Shown here in pieces: positions 14,101 through 29,100 of a stretch of DNA of 64,000 nt. Positions within the stretch are counted from its first letter, which is position 1. Every line of letters begins with the position of its first letter. Location: NCBI GenBank assembly GCA_964035545.1, contig OZ037765.1:17602698-17666697 (forward strand), given 5' to 3'. This DNA is from Bugula neritina (lineage: Eukaryota > Bryozoa > Gymnolaemata > Cheilostomatida > Bugulidae). The translations under genes were made by a program, and so were the position numbers. The notes below the pieces were generated by a model that was not told the origin of the DNA, did no database searches, and was given only the letters and a program-made list of their open reading frames with translations.

Positions 14101-17100
14101 CTAGACTAAATATTATAATGAAAATAAGTTGTAATACTAACAGAGTTAATAAACTGAAACTGTTCACATTTGCCTTCACTAATAGCTATTATTAAAAATA
14201 GATTTATACTAGAACTGAGGCTTTAAAAATGGGAGAAAAAAGGAAGATAACTACGTAATCTATATCTTAAAAAGTTCCCGATGCGTTAATATTGACATAG
14301 CAGATTTACTAATTTAATAGATAATGAGCATATGCTTCTCTAACTAACTGAACATTTCTAAGATAACATCTAATCTTCCAACAACATGGAAGGTCCATCT
14401 ACTTTTAAAATATACATTATTCAATACACATTATAAAAACAAAAGAAAAACTCCAAAGATCTGTAGTATTGTGTGGCATCATATACCATCTGCCAGTAAC
14501 AGTTGATAAGTTACTAGTGCTGAATTTTTTCGTAACACTGACTATGGGTAGCTAGAATCTAACTAGTAGGCTAATTCGAAGATTAACCAGTTTGAAAAAA
14601 ATAAATAGCTATGAATTCATTTGTATCAAAGACATGTTAGAGAATCTTGAACATCACAACCATTATGATTAGTTGAAGAGACAGAACAGAGATACTAAAC
14701 AGTAAATTAAACAATAAATAAGAGATGCAAACATCACAATTGGCAAGCTGATAAGGAAGGGCGGGCAAGTCTTGGTAACCAAGCTGTGTAAGCAAACAAG
14801 TATATAAGGGACTTCCAACTGCTTTGCAGGATTTTTCTGGTATATTACCTCCATATGAGCTAAAAGTAACAGTACTTATTGGGAGGAAAGGCAAGAGGAA
14901 GTGTGTCAGGAAGGGCGAGTGAAAGCGTAACAGGAAGTGGCGTGGTATGGCCGTGGAACGAGGAGGAGTACTTACCAGAGCCGCACTTTGCTGATGATAG
15001 CATTGTAAATATTAACATACACATGACAATATCTAAACAAACTACCGACATTCTAACAAAGTTTGCAGGTTTCCCAAATAGCCATAAGTATTCATTTAGA
15101 TACAGCAAAGGGTTAAAGGGCATTTATACTATATACATCACTCTAAGGTACGGTAATGGAGAAGTTTTGATAGCCAAGTTGTTAAATTTTGTTTAAAAAT
15201 CTTAGCTTGGGGTGCCGGTTGAAATTTTCTTGAACGCATTTTTTCATGCTTTCTAATCTAGAACACAGGCTTTTTTCAATTTTCTCCCTTTGCTATCTCA
15301 AATATCCAAAAGCCAATATTTATAAGAATCTAGAAGCTACCAAACTTCTTTATTGTCACCTAAAATTATATTACAAAATATTGTGTTATACCTAATGGGA
15401 AATATTTAGTAGAATTACTAGAATTTGTTTCAGATTGCATTGGACTTTTAGTTTGGGAACCAACCATAAAACACACTCTGGGTATAACTTTCAACACAAA
15501 CACATGAAACATTATTTTTCTCTAAGGGGAGATGTGAAAAGAGCAAGAATGTATGGTATACTAGTACTTTGGCAATTATGAACAAAGTAGGGTTTTAGAA
15601 ATTAGTTATATAGTCTAGCTTGTGCACCCACCAAGTTGTTAGGAGTTGAACATTGTGCTACTATTAACTATCTATTTAAGTACCAGTTATACTAATTCAA
15701 TTTATACTTTTGTTGGTTAAGGTGAATATTTTAACAGGTTGGATACAAACAGTGGCACATTTCTTTTTAATATTCATATCTCATAAATAGCTTTACATAA
15801 CCATTAGTAGTATCAAAAACTCACATATAATGATTGGGTAGCTGAATTACCCAAGAAGTAAAAACCCGATACACAAAATCAAGTTTAGAACTTATTTAAA
15901 ACTTCACATTGGCTACTAGCAGCTACTTAATGTAGACTGGTAACCGCTACTAAACAAAGTTTTAACAAGGAAGAATTAGTTAATCTAAAATTATAATGAT
16001 ATAATGCACTTGCTCCACCAATTACACAATTTCTAATTTCCCTCCGCATGAACTTTTATATCATTATTTTTGTTTCTAAAAGAATTAGAAGGAAAGAACT
16101 AGCTTAAATCATTTTATATAACTACACTACGAGTATTTGATTACCTCACATTTGTTTTGCCGGTTTAATGCTTACATCAGTTCTAACAAATAAACAATTA
16201 GCATTACCTATGGCAAATTACATTTTCCATTTCCCAGTAAAATGAACAGTTTTGCCATTACCTGTTTCCTATTTATTAAATTAATGTGCTTTTAACTGCT
16301 AAGTATATATATGTTGAATGAAAAAAATATTCTTCAATTTATTTAGTACCAATTGTACTAAATTTATTACTAATGGCAAATTTCAATTACATGCAAAAAA
16401 TGTATATAAACCTGATTATCTTGTTTTTGATGTATGAATACATTTAGTTAACCACGATTTTAATAGTGTTTTTCTTTCAACTTTTGAAGTATTAAACTTC
16501 AATAATGTTAAAGGTTGAAATAAAGCCTCCCAAACTTTCAGTCTGTAGTACAAGTGAGTTGCAAAGGAGGTGTACCTTGATGTAAATTCATGAACCATAA
16601 ATGTTTATGACTACTCAAACTGTCAAACATGCTAACCCTGACTGCTTGTCTTACAATTTAGCTGTCACTTACTTATATAGAGTTGGACGACTTTGAAACT
16701 CAATACATAAACATATTTAAAGACCCTTGATTTGTAGTGCGATGTTTCTGTTAAATGTGTTTCCCATAGAACAGCTGTCCACCTGGATCTTAGAACATCA
16801 CAAATTACAGTCTTCAAGACTGATACAATATTTCCTGCAATCCTCTTATAATTTCTAAAAACTCTCTAAAGATTTCAAGATCTCTGGATTCAGATTATCC
16901 AATTTTATTCTCAAAAGTCAACTGAAAAATACTGGAATAGCTGAACTGTCAGCTTTCCTTGCAAAGTACCAGCTCTAAAAGAGGTTGGACCAAGTAGCTC
17001 TAGCAAAACCTAACACAATCAATACCTTAAAGAAATTCTCGGATGATAAAACTTGACTGATCTTTCTCTCAGCTCCCCAAATACAAGAAAGGTCTATCTC

Positions 17101-20100
17101 AGCTTTGGGGTCAGGAATGAATATATTCTTCAATTCAATGACATCTTCCTGGAGCCATTCTGATCCACCTGTGAAAAGAAGGAGCATTAGTAACTCGTAG
17201 AGTTCATATTCCTCAATGAGAGCTGCACGGTGGACATGAAAACCCATTCTTACACATATGAATTCAAAGTTTATCTAGAATGATTCAAACAAGTTTTATC
17301 AAAATGAAAAAACTTCAACAGAATACAAAGATGTGTCTTTATGTTCACCTTTCACCGCCTGATCAGGTTGTGGAAATGATAATATAATATGATAATATTA
17401 AATATATTACTAATAATAGAAAATATTAAAATATTATTAAATTAAACCAACCTGTAGATTCACATTCATAAATTCCGACATACAAGTTGACGTATTTGTT
17501 GCTGGAGTTATCCTTGGCAGCCATTATCTCCCCTCTTCTATAGGCTATGGCCATCCGACCAGTAAATGCACAGCTTATAGAGATAGGTCGTCCTAAATAT
17601 ACACTTCAGGCTTGAGGCTTATAGCAAATCAGAAAGCATGGATAACTTTAGTCACCTAGCCTCACCTGATGCTAAACTATACTAAAATATCATTATATAA
17701 TTTCCAATTCTTTCATGCAGGTTTACATATCACAACGGTGAAAACATACATTACATATATCTTATTAGATTAGATAGAATAGCTTTCTAATTACTCAATA
17801 AATAACTACAACACATATTATATTAAAATTTGAGATGATATAATAAAATAGTGTACCAGGGACCATAAGTGAGCTGCCATTCGGACCAGGTATTTTCCAT
17901 TCTGACCAGGTGAAGCTTTGTCCCTGTTGCCTACAGGTCCAGAATCTAGTAAGGCCATCTGTGCAAGCTGTGGCGAAGAGGTAGGGTGCTAAACAGGCGG
18001 GATATATGGTAGAAGAACTAAGATGGCCAGCAGAAGCAGTGGCATGCAACACATCCACCCCATGAGGCAAGTTCAGCCTGTGACTGTACACCTGAATGCA
18101 ACACCAGTAGAGTTTATAATATAAAGAAGTATAAAATATGTTGTGAGATAATAACCTGAAGATTTAAAATAAAATCTGTACTATTTCTTTGCTACAATAA
18201 AATAATTTTGTAACAATACTTATTTAAAATTATATAATACTTCAAAGTATTATTTTATGAGCTATGTATATATTTCATTACATAAGCATTTGCCCACACA
18301 AGCCTGCAAGACTAAAACTAATGCATGCAGAATGCAGAGTGAAAGGACAGTACCTTGTTTGTATCAACTTTCATCTGAGGAGCAGCCGAGGTGAGGTCAT
18401 ACCTCGGTTCTGATGATGCGTCACTTTCTGCATCCTCCTCAGCAGAAGGCGAGACATCAGACTCTTTGGTTGCATCTGAAACCACAGAAGAAAATCAGCT
18501 TTTAGCTGTTGCTGAAAAGACATACCAGATAGTATGTGGTAAGTAAAGAGGTGGTATTTTCACACGCCAACTAGTATACAGCAGCCGAGGCAGAGCTGGG
18601 GCGCCTGCTGATGTAATGCACTCCTGCAAGGTAGGGTGAAGGCTCTGCCAGGAATGACACAACTGAAAACCATAGTTTTTGCACTGAAAAACAGAAAAGC
18701 ACGTGCACCTCAACTTTGCTGGCCTGATACACTTAAGGTTTTGTGATAACTTTGTGGCCATCACTGAGATATTAGAGTATCCTTACAACTCTATAATAAT
18801 TACTAGGTCACAGTAGTTATATGGTTACTATTACTGCAATACTTTTAAACAAACTATTCAACATTCAAATGTTTGTGAGAATACGACATGGTTTTGCAAA
18901 AATCATTTCAAATCCTTTCTTTGAGCAGTATTTATGATTCAGCTGCACTATGAGACTAAGTGCAGTCTTACCATCCTGTAAAGAGGATATGGTGATTTCC
19001 CACATGTGCAAATAGCAGTGGTGATCTACCGCTCTCTCTAATATCACAAGGTAAAACTTCTCTTTAAAGGATTCCTGGTTTCTCAGGTCAATAAAAGCTC
19101 CGTCAGTCCTGGACAGAGTTTCGTTACCCGCAATCAATTGACCCTGATAGACATGCAGGAGCAGCGTATTTGTCCAGTCCTACAACCCACAGAGTAAACT
19201 ATACAGCTAGTTACACATGTAAACACAAAATTCCTGACGTTCAAACGTTTGTGAGAAATGTAGTATGCATGACTGCTTAGATTTGATCTAGTAAAGTCTC
19301 AACAATTAACCATGTATGCACTGAAAATCTGAAACTTGAAAAATAGAAATTTGTGAGGCGACAGGAAAAAAATGTGATGTTTGATTGCCAGCTAATGATT
19401 TACAAAGCAAAAAAACGGTCAAAAACTACCATGCTAACCAAGAACAAGCATCTATTAGAAGTGGGTAATAGAAATACTGACGTGCTGAGCAGCTTTTAGA
19501 GCATCCAGCTCGATGATACAGCCAGGTCTAGAGGTTGACTGCTCGCTCACTATCTTGTAGCCATGGAACTGACTGGGGGACTCTTGAAACCTGAATGAGC
19601 TACTAGAGCTGGCGGTGGGACTGAGCACATCCTGTATACATATAATATCAATGTTACTGTTGTAGTGTTTTGATAAACACAAACATACAATAGTACCGCG
19701 ATAAAATTGAGAAATAACTCAATTCAACAGTTGTATCTTATAACAGACACATAAAATAAGACAGATGACATTGCCTGGCAGCTTTGAAGAACAGTGCCCC
19801 CTTTTGCCCCCACCCTCCCTGAATCAGAACTTGAACCCTTGGGCAAAGTAAAATAAACAAGTATAATGAAAAGTACATTTTAGTTGAGTTTTTGAAAAAC
19901 AAAGGTGGCGGACAGAAAATATTTGAGTGGCCCTACAAATATTCAACTTCAGTCAAATGATAATTTAAATTGAGAATTTTCTACAGGTACTTCATCTTGT
20001 CCATAATATTAAAATGAAACGGAGAAGCTGTGAAAACTATTTTGCTGGTACTGAGATAAAATCTGATTTACATTACTTTAAAAATATATTTAATTATGCA

Positions 20101-23100
20101 AAAACATCGATATAACAGATTAATGCTGTTTAAAAATGTGTTTGTGGTAAACCTGTACAACTTTAATTTATTTATTGCAGTTAAATGAACAGCACTCAGC
20201 TGTCCAGGACTCCATACGTTCATTTGTACAGCTGAAGAACTCAGCTGTACAAAAGAATTCAAATATTGAATGGTTTGATAGACTAGTTTTTGGAAATGAA
20301 GCTGAGAAAACTTTGCATGTTGTAAAAATACATGGCTCTTTATTTACGTATAAAGCATAATTGCACAATGTTAAATATACTACAAATATGGCAGGATTAC
20401 CATCACGTGGTGTTTTGGAGCACAGTCAGCTGATAGAAGTCCTCTGGCGTCAATCACAGCTTGGTAAAGTCTCATATTAGACCCGTCTGACGCCACAAAC
20501 AAGGAGCTTGACGAGTTGCATGTAGAGCCAAGGGCGGAGCTAAATGAATGGAAGTATGTGAAAATATTACTTTAAGAGCTGAGTAAAGCAGTCAGCTACT
20601 GACTACAAAAATAATATTCACCAACTAGAGTATATCAAATACAGTTCTTATATTACAGCCCATCATTGTGTGAACACCTCTTGGCTAGTTTAGAAAAAAA
20701 TATGCTTGAAAGTTGCTGGAGTAAGCATAGTTTTGTGTGTTACTGAGGTCTAGTAACAACAACATGTCTATGTGAGTGACATAGTTAAACAAAATTGCTT
20801 AGAACTGTGTAGGTAGTTGAGGGATAATGAAAATACCTTGGCAGCAAAGTAGGCAGCCATGCAACGTTGTCAAAAGCAGCTATATCAGGAGAGTTTACTT
20901 TCGCTAATTCCGTAACTCCTCCTGCCAAAGAAAGGGGCCCGATGGAGTCCACCCTCCATAATATCAGTTCACTAGATAGATCAGTAGCAGGATCAAACCC
21001 TTTTTGCTTCGATGAAGTTGAAAGCTCATCCTGCCAAAAGTAACGACTAAGTAAAAAACTCATTCAGCATTGTACTGACATACAACTTTTGAATCAGGTA
21101 ACAGAATCTTCTGGATTGTGCTGACTGATACTTGAGTGCAATTCAAATTATTTGTATTTTAATAAGACTCTATATATATTATCATACACACAGCACACAC
21201 TACTAATTGATGATTAAATACAAAATATTATTGTTCATTGCAGCTAAAGAAATTTACCAATTTATCTGAGTCTTTCTTGACAGGTAGATTATGGTGAGAA
21301 GTGGTGATAAGAAGAGGCAAAACAGGGTGAGAAGCTGCAGAATTGGTTCTAAATCTGTGACCACAGGCTCTTGAACTATGCGACACACTCACACATGCAC
21401 GGAACTTTGAGTTTTCACTGAAATTTGCCTGAAAAGAAACACTTAATAAACAGAGATATCAATTAGCAACGCACCATATTTAACATTCTTACGACAATGG
21501 AGTTGACAGAATTTTGCATTAAACAAAAATGAATATAAATCAATAAATTCATAAAATATTAACCTCTATGCATAGTAACAGCGGAATTCTAATTTCCAAT
21601 CTCACCACTTCAAGAATTATTACGACTAGGTAAACTTAACACATAATGTTCACAATATATACTGTGCATTTATCCTATATAAAACATCAATATACCATTA
21701 ATAATAACAACATTCATCAACATGGAGCAGTAATCAAACATGTAACATAAACAAGTAATACTTGTCTATGTGAATACAAGACCACACATACTCTGTGCCA
21801 TCTAACTCTCACTGCACCTCACCCTCTTTCCAGTTTAAATTAATCAATTGACAAATAAGAAGCTGACCTTCCAAAGATTGAGACTGCCGTTGAGGTGTTT
21901 GCTGAGCATATACACGTGCGGCAGCAAGTTAAATTGTCCATGAGTTGCTTTAGAAGAATTAGTTGAGAAGTTTGAACTTGCGCTTTCCACAGCAGAACCA
22001 TTACTATCTACAATTATTACAAATACTGTGGCTGTAATTTATAACTCTATCAGTAGTAGCACAACCTTCAAATGGAAATCTAAACCAATGCACAGATTTG
22101 AAACCTGCAAGTTTTATACTGAAATAAAATAGTAATTATTCATTAACAGTTTAATGCAACAGGAGTCTGAAAAGCATCCGATTTTGCTCTCAAGTTTTTA
22201 CTAGTGCATAAAGTAAAATAAAATATGAAGACAAAATGGAGCATGTTTAAAATTAAATTAAATGTCTATGCTGATAGTACATGCCTATAAGCTGTAGTAT
22301 TTTTTATTTGAACACTTTACAAATGTTCCCGATAGTATTAGTCCAATAAAATATCTAGTTTAAAATCGTGTTTTTTTTCAAACTTTCAAAAGACATAAAT
22401 TTCACTCGTAGTTGAGTAATCTAGAGCAAGGGTTATCTTTATATAACAGTTGAGTAGATAGCCAAATAACACATACTCTGAAGAATCTCTAGAGGACTGT
22501 TGTCACTGTATGTTAAGACATTGGCTGACATGCTCATTGCATCACCAATAGGAAACACATGTGGCAGACGGGAATGGAATGTCACTTGAGCTTGTCGGAA
22601 ACTTCCAGGTTCAATCTCATCCAGGTAGTCCACAGACCTGCATGTAATCATAACTGTGACTCATCAACTGTGACTCAGCAACTATGACTCAACAACGGTG
22701 ACTCAACAACTATGACTCAACAACTATGACTCATCAACTGTGACTCATCAACTGTGACTCAACAACTGTGACTCAACAACTGTGACTCAACAACTATGGC
22801 TCATCAACTGTGACTCAACAACTGTGGCTCAACAGCTGTGGCTCAACAAATGTGACATCAGCTAAGTTATGCTAATCATAAGGTTCATTTTAATTGCGTA
22901 CTTCTACTACAGCAAGTTCAGCTAAAGACAATATTAGCAAGTTCTTAGAGGGGCAGAAACATGTCCTCAGTGTTAAGCCTACAGTGAACGCCACATCCTG
23001 TATTATTTTACCTTTCTACTCTATAATACAATGTATTTTTAGAGAAATAAAACATACTAGAAAATCTAATGGATAAACACCCTTTTGGTAGTTGGTGAGC

Positions 23101-26100
23101 TTAATGACTACAGCATCTTGAACACAACTTCATTATTATGACAATACTTCAAATATGTTATATTTAGTGTTTTACAGCACCAACCAATAAAACACAGCAT
23201 TTTGGCCTCCATCAATCTTCAATATTTTAGAATAACATTGTTATACTCAACATAGCATGTATTATTACCTTAGATCAGCAAAAAGCTAACAAGTGGATGT
23301 GTTTTGCATATATTCTTCCAAGGCCATTAATCTTAACCAAGAAGATACACTTGTCTGCGTATGTATGTATACATGTATATAATATTGATTTATGAAATAA
23401 GACACTATGAATTAGCCCCTTCCCCTGCATTTCTCTGCTACATAAACAACTAGCCAAGTTTAAGCTAAAAACACATACCATACAAGTAAACTACCATCAG
23501 TGGGGTGAATACTGAACAGCATATCTGGAGAATTGTGCCAATCTTTCAACATTCTCTCAATACTTCTGTCAAATGTGTCATCAATAGCCATCTAAATAAC
23601 ACAGGTGGAAGGTATTTCATCGTCAGCTTCTGGAATTTTCTTTGCATATTATTTGTATTACCTCTAGTGATACCGTGATATGTGGGCAATTTTATAAAGT
23701 TTATTAATTACTTTTGTTTAAAAAATAAAACAAATAAAGATTTGAAAAAAATTTTATGACTAGAACGCTAATTTTCATAGCATGATGTCCCGTGAACAGT
23801 GAGTATTTAGGCAAATAGCCCAGCAATCCTACCTTGCTTGCAGATGACATGTGGTTGTCATCCCAATGTCCACTAAGAGATACCCCAGACAAGGTTTTCT
23901 GTGACAAAGAAGAGTCTAAAGAAAAGGAGGTGTGATAATCAGCATGCTGACCTAGCGCCACGTCTGACTCACTGTCTATACTGCTCAGTTTAGAATGTGA
24001 TGATAGTTTGTTCCAAAAGTGTTTCTTCTCCTTCTTCTTCTCACCTGCCAAAAAAATATTGTGCTTTTTAAACTTTTCAAAGCTATATTTTCAGCAAACA
24101 TATAATTCTAATCATGATTTTAGGCCTGTTTCACTGTATTTGTGAGATAAGCTTAAATTAAACTCAAAATGCTTCCAATAACACTTTATAATAATTTTAA
24201 AAAAATACAAAGATAACAAAATGCAATGAAATAAGTCCAGTCATCAACCAAAACATTATTTCTAAATAATATGGGCAGATTTGTAATTTTCTAAAAAGTT
24301 TTGAAGGTTTAGAATTTCAATTTCTGATATCAGGAAAAAAGGTATATCTGCTCTTGAATCTTTAACCATATTATCAGTATTATTATCAGCATAATGCTGA
24401 ATAGCCATAGCAATTACACGCACTTTTGTGACACTATTCAAAAGTATAAGTAAAATGATAAAAATGTTAAAATAAAATTCATATAGACTCAGAAATAATT
24501 GAAAAACAATTATATCTGAAACAGCTTAAAAAATTTCAAACAAACAACTTTTACCTACAAATTAGTCAAGGGAAGAAAAGCAATATTTTCAGACGTCTAC
24601 AAACCATTGTGTGTAGCAGCAGCATCAGTGACTGCTGAGTCAGCATCTTCAGAGAGGTGCTCATCACTAGAGATGTTTCTATTGTTGATGTCATTCATCA
24701 ATTTTTCAGACTCTAGAGTAAACTGGAGTTCCTTGTTGTTCAGCCAATAGACAACAAAGTCGTTGTCGAATGGCAGACAAGTTGAAGGGTTCAACGGAAT
24801 ATCTGCAACACAAATGAAAGCATAAAACTTGTTGGATGAAATAATTTCTTTATTCACAAAGTTTCATAGAACGCAAAGACAACAAGTTACAGCTGTTAAA
24901 GCAAGAAACAGTTCGCCAGTAAAGCATATTAAAAGTAAATTCAGTTTTCATATTTTCAAGCTCAACCATAGCAATAAATTTTAGAAATATTGTTATGTTG
25001 GTAGTACTTTACAGCCACATTAGGTTATAAATCTTAGAGCTAGAAGAGGTCATATTACTCGACCATTGACTACTAGGGTGACATTCAGTATACAGTTGCT
25101 AACTGCACCTGAAATATAGTTACTAGGTAGATATCAAACCTGATATCTACTCAGTGTTGCAGTTATTTTTCAAATTTAATCCCATAGTTGATAAAAGATA
25201 AAAGTCTTCTGTGAGGACCGAGATTAGTAGATAGTAAACCATCATAATAGGCTAAATTCAATATTGACTAATAGTTGAGAAATGGTAAAGCACAGCTTGT
25301 GCTCTTATAACACAGTTAATACTGTTTACTGCAGAGTCTTTGTAGATGCCCAGGGTTAAACTAGACGTTGAAATCAAAATTACACAAACAGTTAAGGAAA
25401 TTTAGAAATAGTTTACAATGTAGGCAACAGCTACAAAATATTTCCCTAATTTCTGCCCAAAAAGGCTCTATAAACTTTTAATTAGAAGAAAAATTGGATT
25501 TACTCATTATTATGAATATACACGTATTTCAATATTTTACAGAGTGGTTAGATAAAAAAAGACTTATAGGTGGGTGCTGTGGTTAGTTTCTGAGTTTTTG
25601 AAGCTAAATAATCAAAACAGCATAGTCATAGCCCAGTTGCCATATTTAGTATTTTTCAACAAAATTTACAAATAATATACAACTTATTATTAAATAGCTG
25701 TAAAATATTAAACGGAAGCTACAACTTGACACTTGGAAAATCATAGAGACTATTATATATTATAATAAAGTTCCACAAACTAATATAAACAACATCAGCT
25801 TAACCCCATAATGCAACAGACAACATTGGCAAAGAAATGATAACAGATGCCTTATATCAAGCTAAAGACTGATACACTAAACTATAATCAAGATAGCCAT
25901 TGATATAAACAGTGTAGGTCAGTAAAACTCTACAGGTTATATACTAGCGTTCTACCTGGTGCATTGTAGTACTCCGCTAAAACAGATAGCAGCTACTTTT
26001 ATTATCATATTAACATTCTAATCACATGTACTGCAATATAGTGGATAGCTGAACCTTTGCTAGGAGGGAGCTTGAAGTTATTTTAAAGTCAATTTCTTTT

Positions 26101-29100
26101 AATTCAAAATAGACAACATTTGAAAGTGTTTTTGATGGGTTAAATATTGCTTTTTAGAGACAAATTATACAAGTATTACAGAATAATTATGTAGGCCAAC
26201 CTAACTAATGAGAAAACACCTATGAATGCTCAATTTTATTATTATTACCAAAGCAGAGCTAAAACTCAGCAAGAAAACTATCAGTTTGTTTATTTACATA
26301 TAATTCAAGGGCAGTTTGTAGACAATTTTAAACCTTTGCTTTTTGTTCAAAACTTCACATAGTTTAAGCTATTTAGGAAATAAACAAGGTTTGAACCGTA
26401 ACGGCACCTGTTGCTTACCTGTGCGGATATAACCTTTGAGCTGCCTGGGTTAGAGTGGCAATGTAACGGAAATAATACTATATAATGGAACAACATAACT
26501 CCATTGAATACACTAGAAATATTTGAACAAGAAATATATAGAAATTACACAAAATACCTGTCGCAGGGTTGATACAAGCAGCCAAGTGAAAATGAAGCAC
26601 TGGAGTTAAACCATTTTGCTGCATCCAATATTTATGAAAGTCCTGGGTGCTTTCTGATGTAGTGAGAGCTGTGACCCTGAGTCCTTGAGCTCGACCTTCT
26701 TTCTTGTGCTTCCGTCTTTTATGCATTGCATGTCTAGAGTAAATCAATAATACAATATAACCTATAGCATCTTGTGAACTTCTTCATCACTAGAAAGCTG
26801 CTAAAAATATTCCATATACTTTCATAGTTCCCAATTGGGGGAGCAGCCGTGGTCTAGGGGCTAAAGCGTTTGCCTAGTAAACACGAGGCCATGGGCTCAA
26901 GCCGACAAAGGCCATTGGTGATGTTAGGAAGAGCATCCAGTCATAATTGCTCCTGTCCCTCATTTAAATAAGTCCTTAGCCCGCTTTAACAAAAAACCCT
27001 TTCCATCAGGGATTTCTCACAGAATTAGTGACTATAAACTTGCGTGAGCTTTTTTAAAGTTCTCAATTGGAGCAATCTCTTATAATATTATTAAAACCTA
27101 CTTTTTAGTCTTTAGAAAACTTTTGTCAGACTAGAAATAAATTCTTTCTCACCTGATATGACTAAGCTTGTGTACGAATCTCTTTTTATGCCTGGCTGTG
27201 TGAAGTTTTGGATCTTGCAATATCTTCAAGTCAAACTGCTGGACATCAACCAGTCCATCGTCTGGCAGCACTGTCTCGCTCCACAGACGACACACGTTGT
27301 CTTTTGCCCAAGTCATCAGCACATTTGTCACAGTGCCCCTGAATACACACAAGTACATTATTCTGACTGGAACACGTCATGTTTTAATATATAAGTTGTT
27401 TGAGTTTAAAAATCACATTATGTATATTTTTAAACACTTATTAGTGTAACTTGAGATAAAATTTAAAATTGCTCTATGTACTTATAGAAGGCAATCCAAA
27501 TGAAATTTAAGAATCTACTGTGAAATTAGGAAATAAGAAACAACGCTATTGTAAGAGCTTCACTATATTTGAAAGACGGGTAATAGGTCTTTTCTCCTGT
27601 CTGCATGTACTAGTTAGTTTATTACTGGTAAATCAAGTGCTTGGTTCATTTTTACTTTTCTATTGACAATTTTTGGGGTATTGAGAATCTAATTCAATGT
27701 TTGTTTTTTAGATTTTTTATTTGAAATAACTGCGATAATCATCCATATATTTGCATTTTTCAAAGTTACTCATGAGTAGGAGCACAGTTGTCCCTAAACA
27801 TAGCGGAGCTGAAGGCACCCTTTGTTTCTTCTCCCTCACTCTCACCAGGGTGAGTAGGAAATCAGTAGAGTAAATTATTTTCTTTTGGCGTTTTTATAGT
27901 TAGTGTCTATTAAACTGTATTTTACATTATACAAGTAATTAGCAACGCACCATGACACTAGCTAGCAGTCTAATGCTGTTGAGTTGCCAAAAGGTAATTA
28001 CCTGGCAGAACTATGCCCCAGAATAATGGTTTTGGGGTTAACTAACAAGTTCTTATAAATACTTACAAAATAAATAAAGTTTCTAACTGATTCTAATTGA
28101 CTTTGTATGCCATGTTGGTACCATACCTAGGCATGTACTTGCTTATTCGTCGCCAGGAGAAATCTATAACTGGCGCAGGGTGAGAGATGTAACAGAAACT
28201 GTAGTCCAGCTTCTCCTCATCATAAATATCTTCTGGGAAGCTGGCATGCAGCATTTCACCTAATACAATATAACTTAATCAGCATATAGGGCTCTTTCTA
28301 CATAGACTTTCAACACTGTCTTATGTTTTTCGATCAAAACAGGTCTCAAGATTGAATAGTTAAACTCAACAGGTATCCAAACATATAAAACAATGCATCA
28401 AGTGAAACATGTAGATTTACCAATTATTGTTTATATAAAAGTTCATCTAAATTATTATAAAACAAAATCCAAACATCTAAAACTAAAACATATAATTAGA
28501 AAATTCTAACCAACTCCAGTATCTGAAACAAAACTGAAATTTTGAATGACAAATATATGCTTCCAGTTTACTTGTAAAGGTTACAATCATTTTAGAATCA
28601 AGTCCCAAAATGCAAGCTTGTAGTCAGAAGACTAGCTACACCATAGTACTCCCTTCCAACAGCATGCAGATAGGATATATGCAGGAGATGGTGGGAGGGT
28701 TGGCATATACTATATAATCAGTAACTATTAAATGCACATTACCACTATGTAGTTCAAGCACAAAACTGTAGGAAATAGTCTTATGAAATAATAATTGATG
28801 AAAGACATTTGAACAAGCCATAGTACTCACTTTTCTTATTCTCATACCAGACTTTTACTAGCCGGTCACACTAAAAAAACACACGTGATATATATTGATA
28901 CATATTTGCGTTATTATATTTTTTTAACTTCAATTCACCAGAAGGTTCAGACACTTATCTAAATTTTGGACCCTTGGTTTTCTATTTGTAGCTCAGTCTG
29001 GTTGTTAGTGAACTTACTATATACGAGGACTCCCCTCCCCCCTTACATTCTCATATTGAGCTTGTTTAGAATACAGGCAATATGTCAATTTTAGCATCAG

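Noticed and set aside
14879..15196. 105-codon plus-strand open frame in DMXL intron 22
   Set aside because: It is created by a short GC-richer patch followed by AT-rich sequence; no homology; no flanking exons.
18495..18764. Long open stretch between DMXL exons 18 and 19 with splice-like borders
   Set aside because: No combination of its acceptor and donors keeps phase, whereas exons 18 and 19 join directly in phase; it resembles nothing in the family.
22650..22857. CRISPR-like array of regularly spaced repeats
   Set aside because: Units are contiguous 15-bp tandem repeats without unique spacers, in an animal intron.
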